A stretch of DNA of 64,000 bases, taken from assembly GCF_009299835.1 (NCBI RefSeq), contig NZ_VKCZ01000001.1:186001-250000 (forward strand), read 5' to 3'. This document shows positions 56,490-64,000 of the stretch, piece after piece (the stretch's first letter is position 1; each line of letters begins with the position of its first letter). Both the position numbers and the translations under genes were made by a program. The stretch comes from Microlunatus speluncae. Its GTDB lineage: Bacteria > Actinomycetota > Actinomycetes > Propionibacteriales > Propionibacteriaceae. The notes under the pieces are model-generated. The model saw only the letters and a program-made list of their open reading frames with translations. It was not told the DNA's origin and searched no databases.

Positions 56490-58493
56490 ATGGTCAACCG
56501 CCTCACCAGCGCGACAAGCCCGTACCTGCTCCAGCATGCCGAGAATCCAGTGGACTGGTGGGAGTGGGGACCCGAAGCATTCGCCGAGGCGAGGCGCCGT
56601 GATACCCCGATCCTGCTGAGCGTGGGGTACGCCGCCTGCCACTGGTGTCACGTGATGGCGCACGAGTCGTTCGAGGACGACGAGATCGCGGCCATGATCA
56701 ACTCCGGGTTCGTGGCGATCAAGGTCGACCGGGAGGAGCGGCCCGACGTCGACGCGGTCTACATGCAGGCAACTCAGGCGATGACCGGGCAGGGCGGCTG
56801 GCCGATGACGGTCTTCCTGACGCCGGATCGTCGTCCGTTCTATGCCGGCACCTACTTCCCGGCGACTCCGCGCTCAGGGCTGCCGTCGTTTCCGCAGGTG
56901 CTGCAGGCGGTCGGTGAGGCCTGGGGGGACCGGCGGGAGCAGATCGTCGAGTCGGCCGGATCGATCACCGATCAACTCGCCGCGGCGCGGCGAGATCTGA
57001 GCGGCCGGATCGGGCCGGCCGAGATCGCGGCCGCGATCGGCACCCTGGGCGGCGACTTCGACCAGGCCCATCCCGGCTTCGGCACGGCGCCGAAGTTTCC
57101 GCCGTCGCTGGTGCTGGAGGCCCTGCTGCGGACCGACGACCCGACGGCGATGATCATGGCCGAGCAGACGCTGGAGGCGATGGCCCGCGGCGGCATCTAC
57201 GACCAGCTGGCCGGCGGCTTCGCCCGCTACAGCGTCGATTCCGGCTGGGTCGTGCCGCACTTCGAGAAGATGCTGTACGACAACGCGCTGCTGCTCGGCT
57301 GCTACGTCCGCTGGTGGCAGCGGACGGGCTCGCCGATCGCCGAGCGCGTCGCCACCGAGACGGTGGACTGGCTGCTCAGCGAGCTGCGCACCGCGGAGGG
57401 CGGTTTCGCCTCCAGCCTCGATGCCGACTCGCCGGATGCCGACGGCGTGTCCCGCGAGGGCGCCTACTACGCCTGGACCGTTGATCAACTTCGGGCAGCG
57501 CTCGGCCCGGAGGACGCCGACTGGGCGGCTGAGGCCTTCGGGGTCACCGAGTCCGGCACCTTCGAGCACGGTGCCTCTACCCTGCAGTTGCCGCATGATC
57601 AGGATCCGGTCCGGCTGGCCGGAGTCCGTCGGCGACTCGCCGACCACCGGGCCGGGCGTCCGCGGCCGGGTCGGGACGACAAGATCATCACCGCCTGGAA
57701 CGGCTGGCTGATCGACGCCCTGGTCCAGGCGGCGATGATCATGGATCGGCCGGACTGGCTCGAGCTCGCCGCACACTCCGCCGAGCTGATCTGGCGGGTG
57801 CACCGGGTCGACGACGGCCTGCGCCGCGGCTCGCGCGACGGCCGGGCCGGTGACGCGGCAGCGGTGCTCGAGGACTACGCCGCGCTGTGCCAGGCGGCGA
57901 CCCGGCTGGCCGCCGCCACGGCCGACGCTGAATGGCTGACCCGGGCCGAATGGCTGGCCAACCGGATGATCACCGCCTTCGACGACGGCAACGGCGGCTT
58001 CTACGACACCGCCGCCGACTCCGAGCAGCTCTATCTGCGACCGCAGGACCCGACCGACAACGCAACCCCGTCCGGCCTCAGCGCCGCCGTGCACGCCCTG
58101 ACCCTGCTCGGTGAACTGACCGGCGAGCCGCGCTACGCCGAGCGCGCCGAGCAGGCCGCCGGCGCGGCCGCGGCCCTGGTCGAGGCCGCGCCCCGGTTCG
58201 CCGGCTGGCTGCTCGCCGACGCGATCACCCGGACCGAGCGGCCACCGCTCCAGGTCGCGATCGCCGGCCCGCCCGACGACCCCGCCACCGTCGCCCTGCG
58301 GCTGGCGGCCTGGAGGCTCGCCCCGGCCGGATCGGTGATCATCGCCGCGGAACCGGACCGTCCCGGCTTCGCGCTGCTGGCCGATCGGACCATGGTCAAC
58401 GACCGTCCGACCGCGTACGTCTGCCGCCACTTCGTCTGCCGGCTGCCGGTCACCACCGTCGACGACCTCGCTGCCGCCATCGCCAATTCCTGA
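56490..58493 (+). CDS. Thioredoxin-domain DUF255/YyaL-like protein
   Basis: A 667-residue cytoplasmic protein. Residues 1-160 form the DUF255 thioredoxin fold with C50-HW-C53 in [10 protein letters not shown], followed by an (alpha/alpha)6 glycosidase-like barrel (about 200-600). The family (YyaL/spermatogenesis-associated protein 20) has unknown substrate. It is Rv1084-like in position, in the mca-hemolysin III neighbourhood. ATG 56490 has GGAG 8 nt upstream. Length and motifs are intact. Confidence 0.92.
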   Translation: MVNRLTSATSPYLLQHAENPVDWWEWGPEAFAEARRRDTPILLSVGYAACHWCHVMAHESFEDDEIAAMINSGFVAIKVDREERPDVDAVYMQATQAMTGQGGWPMTVFLTPDRRPFYAGTYFPATPRSGLPSFPQVLQAVGEAWGDRREQIVESAGSITDQLAAARRDLSGRIGPAEIAAAIGTLGGDFDQAHPGFGTAPKFPPSLVLEALLRTDDPTAMIMAEQTLEAMARGGIYDQLAGGFARYSVDSGWVVPHFEKMLYDNALLLGCYVRWWQRTGSPIAERVATETVDWLLSELRTAEGGFASSLDADSPDADGVSREGAYYAWTVDQLRAALGPEDADWAAEAFGVTESGTFEHGASTLQLPHDQDPVRLAGVRRRLADHRAGRPRPGRDDKIITAWNGWLIDALVQAAMIMDRPDWLELAAHSAELIWRVHRVDDGLRRGSRDGRAGDAAAVLEDYAALCQAATRLAAATADAEWLTRAEWLANRMITAFDDGNGGFYDTAADSEQLYLRPQDPTDNATPSGLSAAVHALTLLGELTGEPRYAERAEQAAGAAAALVEAAPRFAGWLLADAITRTERPPLQVAIAGPPDDPATVALRLAAWRLAPAGSVIIAAEPDRPGFALLADRTMVNDRPTAYVCRHFVCRLPVTTVDDLAAAIANS

Positions 58494-58676
58494 ACTCCGC
58501 CCGACTCCGCCCCACTTACTCGGGCTCCGCGCCCTCTCTTGGTGGTGCGAAGGTCGAGGAACTGGGGCGAAGGGAGTCAAGTCGGGACGGCATGGTGTCG
58601 GCGGCGAGCCTGTCACGGTCGCACGCCGTCTTCGCTCCCGTTACTCGATCCGCGCGGCGGCTATCGGCGGGGCGAA

Positions 58677-58707
58677 GCCGGAGGAGAGGGCGCGGAGCGC
58701 CTCCGGC
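58677..58707. terminator. GCCGGAGG/CCTCCGGC stem-loop between convergent genes
   Basis: A perfect 8-bp stem with a 15-nt loop lies about 190 bp after the yyaL-like stop and 40 bp beyond the convergent neighbour's stop, so it can serve both strands. No U-tract. Confidence 0.45.
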
Positions 58708-58746
58708 CGTCGCCTCCCGGACCTGCCCGACTGTCCGGGCGTCGGC

Positions 58747-59406
58747 TCACGCGCACATCAGCGGCTTGTTGGTGCGGGGCCAGAGGTCGACCTGGGTCGG
58801 GGTTCCGACGTAGGCCCGGCGCCGGTCGGGGGAGAGCCAGAGATGGTCGGCGCCCAGGTTGTAGCCGGTGTCGACGGCGTCCTTAGGGAGCGGAAGGTTC
58901 TCGCGGTACGGCTCGTCGAAGTAGTCGTCGAGGTCGGGACGGTCCCCGGCCACCCAGGACGGCTCCTCGGGTCCGCCACCGCCGAGGCTGAGGAAGGTCA
59001 AGTGCTGCCAGTCGCAGTGTCGTGGGCCGTGGTACGCGACGATCTCGCTGGTCGAAACCCGGCGACCGGCGGAGTCGGTCCAGATCAGCACCCCGGCGGC
59101 CCGGGTGACCGAGTCCGGGAATTCGGCGTCATCGCACCGGGCCCAGGACTCGGCGTACCAGCCTGAGCTTCCGTCGATCGAGGAGCCGAGGTGCGCGACC
59201 ATGGCGGCCACGGTCACACCCTCCGGCTGGTAGGTGTACAGCATCCGCTCACCGGTTTCGGCCGCCTCCCGGTAGTCCTCGGCGGGCCCGCTGAGCCCGG
59301 TGTTGCCCAGGGCATCGTCGGGGGCATCCCGCGGTGTGGCGAAGACCCCTCCCTCGTGTTTGGCCGTGAAGCTGTTATAGCCCATCGGTTCGGTACGACA
59401 GCGCAC
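58747..59406 (-). CDS. Unrecognised protein, possibly 5'-truncated
   Basis: A product of about 219 residues if GTG 59406 is the start (213 if ATG 59385). It contains SSGWYAESWARCDDAEFPDSV, GVLIWTDSAGRRVS and a C-terminal YVGTPTQVDLWPRTNKPLMCA; no family is recognised. Codon use stays coding-like upstream of both starts, back to the stop of the hemolysin III gene (VSPGPLRVEQTEPPSENDP), but no start codon occurs there. That pattern suggests a lost 5' end, such as a signal or lipoprotein sequence. Two cysteine pairs hint at an exported protein. Start and intactness are uncertain. Confidence 0.5.
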   Translation of the reverse strand: MRCRTEPMGYNSFTAKHEGGVFATPRDAPDDALGNTGLSGPAEDYREAAETGERMLYTYQPEGVTVAAMVAHLGSSIDGSSGWYAESWARCDDAEFPDSVTRAAGVLIWTDSAGRRVSTSEIVAYHGPRHCDWQHLTFLSLGGGGPEEPSWVAGDRPDLDDYFDEPYRENLPLPKDAVDTGYNLGADHLWLSPDRRRAYVGTPTQVDLWPRTNKPLMCA

Positions 59407-59516
59407 GGCAAGTCCCGCCGCGCCACCCCGATCCGGATCGTTCTCGCTCGGCGGCTCGGTCTGCTCGACCCGGAGCGGACCCGGCGAGACCGGATCGCAA
59501 TTCTGTGGTGACGGGC

Positions 59517-60236
59517 TCAGCCGGCGTAGGTGACCAGGGAGATGGCGATGTAGTGGACGATGAAGCCGGCGATGGTGAAGGAGTGGAAGATCTCGTGGAA
59601 GCCGAACCAGCGCGGTGACGGGTCGGGGCGCTTGCGCCCGTAGACGACGGCACCGAGGGTGTAGAACAGGCCACCGACGATGATCAGGGTCACCACGGCC
59701 GGGCCACCTGCGGCGTAGAACTGGCCGAGCCAGCCGACGGCCGCCCAGCCCATCGCGACGTAGAGCGCGGTGTAGAGCCAGCGCGGCGCGGACAGCCAGA
59801 ACAGCCGGAAGAGCAGCCCGCCGAGCGCGGCGCACCAGATCAGGACCAGTAGGCCGACCCGCGAGCCACCACTGAGCATGGTCAGCGCCAGCGGCGTGTA
59901 GGTCGCGGCGATGAAGACGTAGATGTTGGCGTGGTCCATCCGCCGCAGCACGGCGTCGCCGGCCGGGCCCCAGTGGAAGCGGTGATAGATCCCGCTGGTG
60001 CCGAACAGCAGCAGGGAGGCCGCCAGGAAGACCGCGCCGCCGATCTTGCCGGCCGCGGTCGGCGCCAGGCAGATCAGCACGATCCCGGCGGCCAGCGCCA
60101 GCGGCGTCATCCCGGCGTGCAGCCAGCCGCGCAACTTGGGTTTGACCTGGCGGATCACCTCGTCGACCGGGTTGTCGGCCCCGGCCTTGCCCGTCCGTTC
60201 GGGTCCGAGGTCGTGATCCATCCGGGTCATGCTCAT
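59517..60236 (-). CDS. Hemolysin III family (PAQR-type) membrane protein
   Basis: A 239-residue protein with seven hydrophobic segments and the PAQR metal-ligand blocks GTSGIYHRFHW, RRMDHANIYVFI and GFHEIFHSF. Bacterial members are called hemolysin III but many are envelope or lipid-metabolism proteins related to ceramidase-like receptors. It matches Rv1085c in position. ATG 60236 has GGAGGA 7 nt upstream. An inverted repeat TACGG-TT-CCGTA is upstream and may be an operator shared with the divergent gene. Confidence 0.9.
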   Translation of the reverse strand: MSMTRMDHDLGPERTGKAGADNPVDEVIRQVKPKLRGWLHAGMTPLALAAGIVLICLAPTAAGKIGGAVFLAASLLLFGTSGIYHRFHWGPAGDAVLRRMDHANIYVFIAATYTPLALTMLSGGSRVGLLVLIWCAALGGLLFRLFWLSAPRWLYTALYVAMGWAAVGWLGQFYAAGGPAVVTLIIVGGLFYTLGAVVYGRKRPDPSPRWFGFHEIFHSFTIAGFIVHYIAISLVTYAG

Positions 60237-60283
60237 GCGCGTCCTCCGAGTCGCGTCCGGCCGGCAGTCTGCGCAGCCTAAGT

Positions 60284-60295
60284 TACGGTTCCGTA
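60284..60295. promoter_or_regulatory. TACGGTTCCGTA palindrome between hemolysin III and prenyl synthase genes
   Basis: The 12-bp palindrome, with a further GTTAC repeat on both sides, is of the kind bound by TetR-type repressors. It lies 48 bp before the hemolysin III start in a 156-bp divergent gap. Confidence 0.4.
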
Positions 60296-60392
60296 GGTTA
60301 CAGCGTAGGCGAGATGGCCCAGAAGCAAAAAACCGTCCCGTTGCCGGGGCCATCGCCGTCGCGACGGGCGCAGCCCGGATACGCTGCCCGAT

Positions 60393-61202
60393 ATGGCGCG
60401 TTTCGACCGGCTGCGCGAGTTGGTGGACCGGTTGCACCCATCGGGGCTGCTCTATTCCACCTATGAGCATCGGCTGGTGGCCGAGCTCGACCGCAACCGG
60501 CTGCCGCGGCACGTCGCCGTGCTGGCCGACGGCAACCGGCGCTGGGCCCGGGCCAACGCCCCGGACGAATCCCTGGTCACCGGCTACCGGGCCGGCGCCG
60601 ACAAGCTGATGCACTTCGTCGAGTGGTGTGACGAGATCGGCATCCCGGTGGTCACCCTCTGGGTGCTGTCCACCGACAACTTCTCCCGCAACAGCGCCGA
60701 GGAGTTGCGCCCGCTGCTCGCGGTGATCGAGAAGATGGTTTCCGACATGGCCGCGACCAGGCGCTGGCGGGTGCACCCGGTCGGCGCCCTGGACCTGCTG
60801 CCGGCCGAGTCGGCCCAGCGGATCAAGGCCGCGGCCCGGACCACCGACGACCTGTCCGGCATGATGATCAACGTCGCCGTCTCCTACGGCGGCCGGCACG
60901 AGTTGCGCGATGCCGTCCGGTCATTGCTGGCCGAGCACGCCCAGTCCGGTACGTCGATCGAGGAGCTGGCCGAGACGCTGGAGATCGAGCACATCGCCGA
61001 GCATCTCTACACTCGCGGCCAGCCCGATCCGGACCTGATCATCCGCACCTCGGGCGAACAGCGGCTGTCCGGCTTCCTGATGTGGCAGTCGGCGCACAGC
61101 GAGTTCTACTTCTGCGAGGCGCTGTGGCCCGACTTCCGCAAGGTCGACTTCATCCGCGCCCTGCGCTCGTACGGTCAGCGCGAACGCCGCTTCGGCCGCT
61201 GA
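60393..61202 (+). CDS. Isoprenyl transferase, short-chain Z-prenyl diphosphate synthase type
   Basis: A 269-residue cis-prenyltransferase that joins isopentenyl diphosphate to an allylic diphosphate. It has the block HVAVLADGNRRWAR (40-53), where D47 binds Mg2+; long-chain synthases usually read MDGNGRWA, and the altered NRRWAR is found in Z-FPP synthases such as Rv1086. RTSGEQRLSGFLMWQS (about 219-234) and SEFYFCEALWPDF are intact. TACGCT stands 7 nt upstream (leaderless). It could supply short Z-prenyl diphosphates for polyprenyl phosphate synthesis. Rv1086 equivalent by context. Confidence 0.93.
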   Translation: MARFDRLRELVDRLHPSGLLYSTYEHRLVAELDRNRLPRHVAVLADGNRRWARANAPDESLVTGYRAGADKLMHFVEWCDEIGIPVVTLWVLSTDNFSRNSAEELRPLLAVIEKMVSDMAATRRWRVHPVGALDLLPAESAQRIKAAARTTDDLSGMMINVAVSYGGRHELRDAVRSLLAEHAQSGTSIEELAETLEIEHIAEHLYTRGQPDPDLIIRTSGEQRLSGFLMWQSAHSEFYFCEALWPDFRKVDFIRALRSYGQRERRFGR

Positions 61203-61519
61203 GCGCGCGAGTTCCCGGCCCACGGCGACGAGTCGGCGTGATCATGTGTCGGCGAGGTAAACGGCGTCTCACCGATCGCACCGGAACCGGCGTGGCAGTA
61301 GAGGGAGTGGGGGTCGGGGACGTACATTTCTGAGTACGGGACATGCGCCTGTGGCCCGTACGGGAGGCGAGCGATGCGCCGTTCGGTAGACCGACAACCC
61401 GGGTCGTTCATCGCGGCCAGGAGAGCCGCGGGAGCAGATCCGGGAGTTGATCACTTCCGGCCAACCACCTAGCCAGTGGGGCCGGAGCGGTGATCGTGTT
61501 CGGCCCCCGAGGAGCGACC
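61203..61519. other. 317-bp gap before phoH2
   Basis: No recognised RNA motif. A short leftward frame (61175-61327, 50 codons, starting MYVPDPHSLYCHAGSGAI) has coding-like third positions but overlaps the prenyl-synthase end and has no ribosome site, so I do not call it a gene. A GTAC-rich inverted repeat surrounds its start. The phoH2 promoter must lie near the right end. Confidence 0.4.
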
Positions 61520-62866
61520 GTGTCAGTTAACGACTCACACCAGCAGCTGGCCACCGCATCAGACGGGTCTGAGGGCACCCGCCGTACCTTCGTCATCGAC
61601 ACATCTGTCCTGCTCAGCGATCCCCAGGCCATGCGCCGGTTCGACGAGCACGACGTGGTCTTACCGGTGGTCGTGATCACCGAACTGGAGGCCAAACGAC
61701 AGCACGCCGAGTTGGGCTATTTCGCTCGGGCGGCCTTGCGATATCTGGATGATCTGCGGATCCGGCACGGTCAGCTCGACCGGCCGGTGCCCGCCAATGA
61801 TCATGGCGGCACGATCCACGTCGAGCTGAACCATTCCGACCCCAGCGTCCTGCCGGCCGGCTTCCGGCTCGGTGACAACGACACCCGGATCCTCTCGGTC
61901 GCGCTGAACCTGGCCGCCGAGGGTCATCGGGTGACGTTGATCTCCAAGGATCTGCCGATGCGGATCAAGGCCTCGGCGGTCGGATTGCCGGCCGAGGAGT
62001 ACGAGGCCGAGCTGGCGGTCGAGTCCGGCTGGACCGGGATGGCCGAGGTCGAGGTGGGTGCGGCGGTCGTCGACCGGCTCTACACCGAGGGCACGATCGA
62101 CTGTGATCAGGTCCGCGACCTGCCCTGCCACACCGGGGTGGTCCTGGTCGGCGGATCCGGTACGGCGCTCGGCCGGGTCACCCCGGGCAAGCAGCTGACC
62201 TTGATCAAACCCGACCTGGAGGCGTTCGGGATCCGCGGTCGTTCGGCCGAGCAACGGGTCGCGCTGGACCTGCTGCTCGATCCGGAGATCGGCATCGTCT
62301 CGCTCGGTGGCCGGGCCGGCACCGGCAAGTCGGCGCTGGCGCTCTGCGCGGGCCTCGAGGCCGCGCTGGAACGCCGGCAGCACTCCAAGGTGGTCGTCTT
62401 CCGGCCGCTCTACGCGGTCGGCGGTCAGGACCTCGGCTATCTGCCCGGGACCGAGGGGGAGAAGATGGCTCCCTGGGCCCAGGCCACCTTCGACACGCTG
62501 GGCGCGATGACCTCGCGGAACGTGATCGACGAGGTGCTGGCGTCCAACCTGCTCGAGGTGCTGCCGCTGACCCACATCCGTGGCCGCTCGCTGCACGACG
62601 CGTTCGTGATCGTCGACGAGGCCCAGTCGCTGGAGCGCAACGTCCTGCTCACGGTGCTCAGCCGGATCGGTCAGAACTCCAAGGTGGTGCTCACCCACGA
62701 CGTGGCGCAACGGGACAACCTCCGGGTCGGCCGGCACGACGGGGTGGTCGCGGTGGTGGAGAAGCTCAAGGGACACCCGCTCTTCGCGCACGTGACCCTG
62801 CACCGGTCGGAACGCTCGCCGATCGCCGCTCTGGTGACCGAGATGCTTGAGGACGTTCAGCTTTGA
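61520..62866 (+). CDS. phoH2: PIN-PhoH fusion ATPase/helicase-ribonuclease (PhoH2)
   Basis: A 448-residue protein. Residues 23-150 form a PIN nuclease domain with the first aspartate D27 ([11 protein letters not shown]) and the acidic DNDTRIL. Residues 235-448 are the PhoH ATPase: [11 protein letters not shown] (about 264-274) and VIVDEAQSL (about 361-369), then THDVAQRDN. In mycobacteria PhoH2 is an RNA helicase with ribonuclease activity linked to VapBC-type control. GTG 61520 has GGAG 5 nt upstream, so I prefer it to GTG 61490. Downstream terminator is strong. Confidence 0.94.
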   Translation: MSVNDSHQQLATASDGSEGTRRTFVIDTSVLLSDPQAMRRFDEHDVVLPVVVITELEAKRQHAELGYFARAALRYLDDLRIRHGQLDRPVPANDHGGTIHVELNHSDPSVLPAGFRLGDNDTRILSVALNLAAEGHRVTLISKDLPMRIKASAVGLPAEEYEAELAVESGWTGMAEVEVGAAVVDRLYTEGTIDCDQVRDLPCHTGVVLVGGSGTALGRVTPGKQLTLIKPDLEAFGIRGRSAEQRVALDLLLDPEIGIVSLGGRAGTGKSALALCAGLEAALERRQHSKVVVFRPLYAVGGQDLGYLPGTEGEKMAPWAQATFDTLGAMTSRNVIDEVLASNLLEVLPLTHIRGRSLHDAFVIVDEAQSLERNVLLTVLSRIGQNSKVVLTHDVAQRDNLRVGRHDGVVAVVEKLKGHPLFAHVTLHRSERSPIAALVTEMLEDVQL

Positions 62867-62884
62867 GGAACGGCCTGATCTGAG

Positions 62885-62959
62885 ACTCGCCCCTCCAGTG
62901 AAGCACCGCCGGGATCCGTGTGGTGGTGGAAAAAACTTCACTCGGAGGGGCGAGTTTTT
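62885..62959 (+). terminator. Strong intrinsic terminator of phoH2
   Basis: A 19-nt arm (ACTCGCCCCTCCAGTGAAG) pairs, with one bulged base, to CTTCACTCGGAGGGGCGAGT and is followed by TTTTT. A smaller stem forms within the loop. Confidence 0.9.
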
Positions 62960-63276
62960 GATCATGGACGCGGGATCGATTGGGCTCGATGATCATGGTT
63001 GTGATAAGGCGCAGCACGATTCCTGAGAAATTTTGATAACGAATTGGTAACGGCGGCGAGACGTCCTTGCTGCCCCGGGTGGGTACCGATACGTTCATCC
63101 CCGGAGGCTCGCCAGTGGGTTCAAATGCCTGGGGGGGCGGCGGCAAAACTGTGGGCCTTCGAAATCACTGTCTTGGGGGAAATGGCGGAGCCATGTCCCC
63201 GACATGCTCCCGTCCTGAGACAGTCCGTTCGGAGTTCCCGTCGTGGGGCACTCCTGGTCAACAGGTAGGGAGAAGT
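62960..63276 (+). other. 317-bp leader before the secreted surface-type gene
   Basis: The region starts AT-rich (TTTTGATAACGAATTGGTAA, likely promoter) and then becomes G-rich with several potential stems: GGCGAG/GCTCGCC closing a ~55-nt loop, and GGGG-ATGGC/GCCAT-CCCC near 63175-63210. I recognise no riboswitch class. A regulated leader is possible. Confidence 0.4.
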
Positions 63277-64000
63277 ATGTCGCGAAATTGGCGCGTGAAA
63301 ACGCGTCTCGCAGCCGCGGCTCTGGCAGTCGGGTCCGTTGTGGCCCTCTGGACTGCGGCACCGGCCGCGGCGCTGCCGACGGACACATCAGAGGCCGAAG
63401 GCCGTGTCCTGAGCGGTGGCGGTTCCATCAATCTGAACGACATCGCCGAACTGGAGCCCGCGTACTCCGCGGATCCGAGCTCTCCGGACGCCGTCCAGAA
63501 TCCTCTGGACGCGACGGTGTTGAAGAGCCTGAACCTGGACCTCGGCAAGGGGCTCCAGCTCGGCGGCGAGAGCCCGACCATCGGTGTCGGTGCGGTCGGC
63601 CAGTACGCCGCGTCGGACAAGGACGGCGTGCCGTTCGCGTCCGCCGGCTACATCAACGACGACGGTTCGATCGCCGTTGCGCCGAACGACGAGGAGAAGC
63701 CGGCCGGCGAGGAGAACGCCTACGTCGACCTCACCTCGGTGCTCGGTGACGCGGGTGTGCAGGACCTGATCTCGGAGCTGCGGGTTGAGCTGGGCGCGCT
63801 GTCCGCCTCGGCCACGTACGACGAGAACGGTGAGATCTCCAGCGACTACCAGGTCGCCGACGGCAAGCTCTGGCTGTCCAGCCCGAAGGTCGCCGAGATC
63901 TCGAAGAAGCTCTCGGAGGCGGCTGACAAGCTGTCGGTCCAGGTCAACGACCTGACCGATTCGCTGGCCCCGGTGATCGAAGAGGCTCTGGCTGCGGCCA
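63277..64000 (+). CDS. Secreted surface protein, choice-of-anchor-G-like (N-terminal part)
   Basis: The gene runs off the right edge; 241 codons are visible. A Sec signal peptide (basic MSRNWRVKTR, hydrophobic core, end APAAA around residue 32) precedes a mature region with INLNDIAELEPAYSADPSSP, VGAVGQYAAS, and SDYQVADGKLWLSSPKVAE. This pattern fits the choice-of-anchor G family of actinobacterial surface proteins, which usually carry a C-terminal sorting signal. AGGGAG lies 4 nt before the ATG. The anchor type cannot be seen here. Confidence 0.68.
   Translation, partial: MSRNWRVKTRLAAAALAVGSVVALWTAAPAAALPTDTSEAEGRVLSGGGSINLNDIAELEPAYSADPSSPDAVQNPLDATVLKSLNLDLGKGLQLGGESPTIGVGAVGQYAASDKDGVPFASAGYINDDGSIAVAPNDEEKPAGEENAYVDLTSVLGDAGVQDLISELRVELGALSASATYDENGEISSDYQVADGKLWLSSPKVAEISKKLSEAADKLSVQVNDLTDSLAPVIEEALAAA

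Noticed and set aside
61175..61327. 50-codon leftward gene before phoH2
   Set aside because: Coding-like third positions, but it overlaps the prenyl-synthase end, lacks a ribosome site or promoter box and matches no known family; kept only as a note.
63090..63135. tRNA-like T-loop (GGTTCAAAT) in the leader region
   Set aside because: No acceptor stem, D-arm or anticodon arm can be folded around it.

Overview
This is a high-GC actinobacterial chromosome segment, about 69% GC by eye. Codons end strongly in G or C, many genes lack a Shine-Dalgarno site, and the window carries a mycothiol S-conjugate amidase, an F420-type oxidoreductase and a short-chain Z-prenyl synthase of the actinobacterial type. 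A soil or plant-associated member of the Propionibacteriales (Microlunatus-like) is my best guess, but nothing in the window proves the genus. No rRNA, tRNA, CRISPR array or prophage was found.

Layout. Positions 1-2000 hold the start of a peptide-type ABC importer (binding protein then permease, leftward). Next come a glycine-rich repeat protein, a mannonate-dehydratase-like enolase-superfamily enzyme, a DUF222/HNH (13E12-type) repeat gene and an MFS exporter. Positions 7.6-11 kb carry small accessory enzymes (two VOC proteins, an SDR, a HIT hydrolase, a phosphotransferase) and a 165-bp MITE-like palindrome. Positions 11-25 kb are rich in carbohydrate and surface functions: a secreted sialidase/GH93-like propeller with a Tat-exported PhoD phosphatase, UDP-glucose dehydrogenase, a GH92 mannosidase, a family 2 glycosyltransferase and two aldo/keto reductases. 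Positions 25-38.5 kb hold regulators, a serine hydrolase, an MFS exporter preceded by a perfect CIRCE (HrcA) operator, an HxlR/DUF1761 divergent pair, msrA and metB, ung, an AI-2E-type permease, an L,D-transpeptidase and a DUF4097/DUF2089 pair.

Positions 38.5-62.9 kb follow a backbone I know from Mycobacterium tuberculosis (Rv1080c to Rv1086, then a PIN-PhoH gene): greA, DUF4307, mca, a small membrane protein, a YyaL/DUF255 protein, hemolysin III, Z-prenyl synthase, phoH2. Two accessory blocks interrupt it. The first, between DUF4307 and mca, is a three-gene operon with an intact amidohydrolase, an overlapping amidohydrolase that has lost most metal ligands, and an unrecognised barrel-like protein. 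The second, between the mca partner and yyaL, holds araD and araA (with a 26-codon coupled leader ORF), a phosphotransferase, an F420-type oxidoreductase facing a putative F420-0 ABC importer, a nucleoside hydrolase, a proline iminopeptidase, small enzymes and a type IV AbiE-like toxin-antitoxin pair. The window ends in a secreted choice-of-anchor-G-like protein.

Genome-wide signals visible here: a three-copy perfect or near-perfect palindrome between same-strand genes, an actinobacterial dispersed palindrome family with the core CTTCGACAGGCTCAGGGAAC, strong enrichment of TGATCA, and at least 16 genes with a TANNNT box 6-8 nt before the start codon (leaderless architecture).
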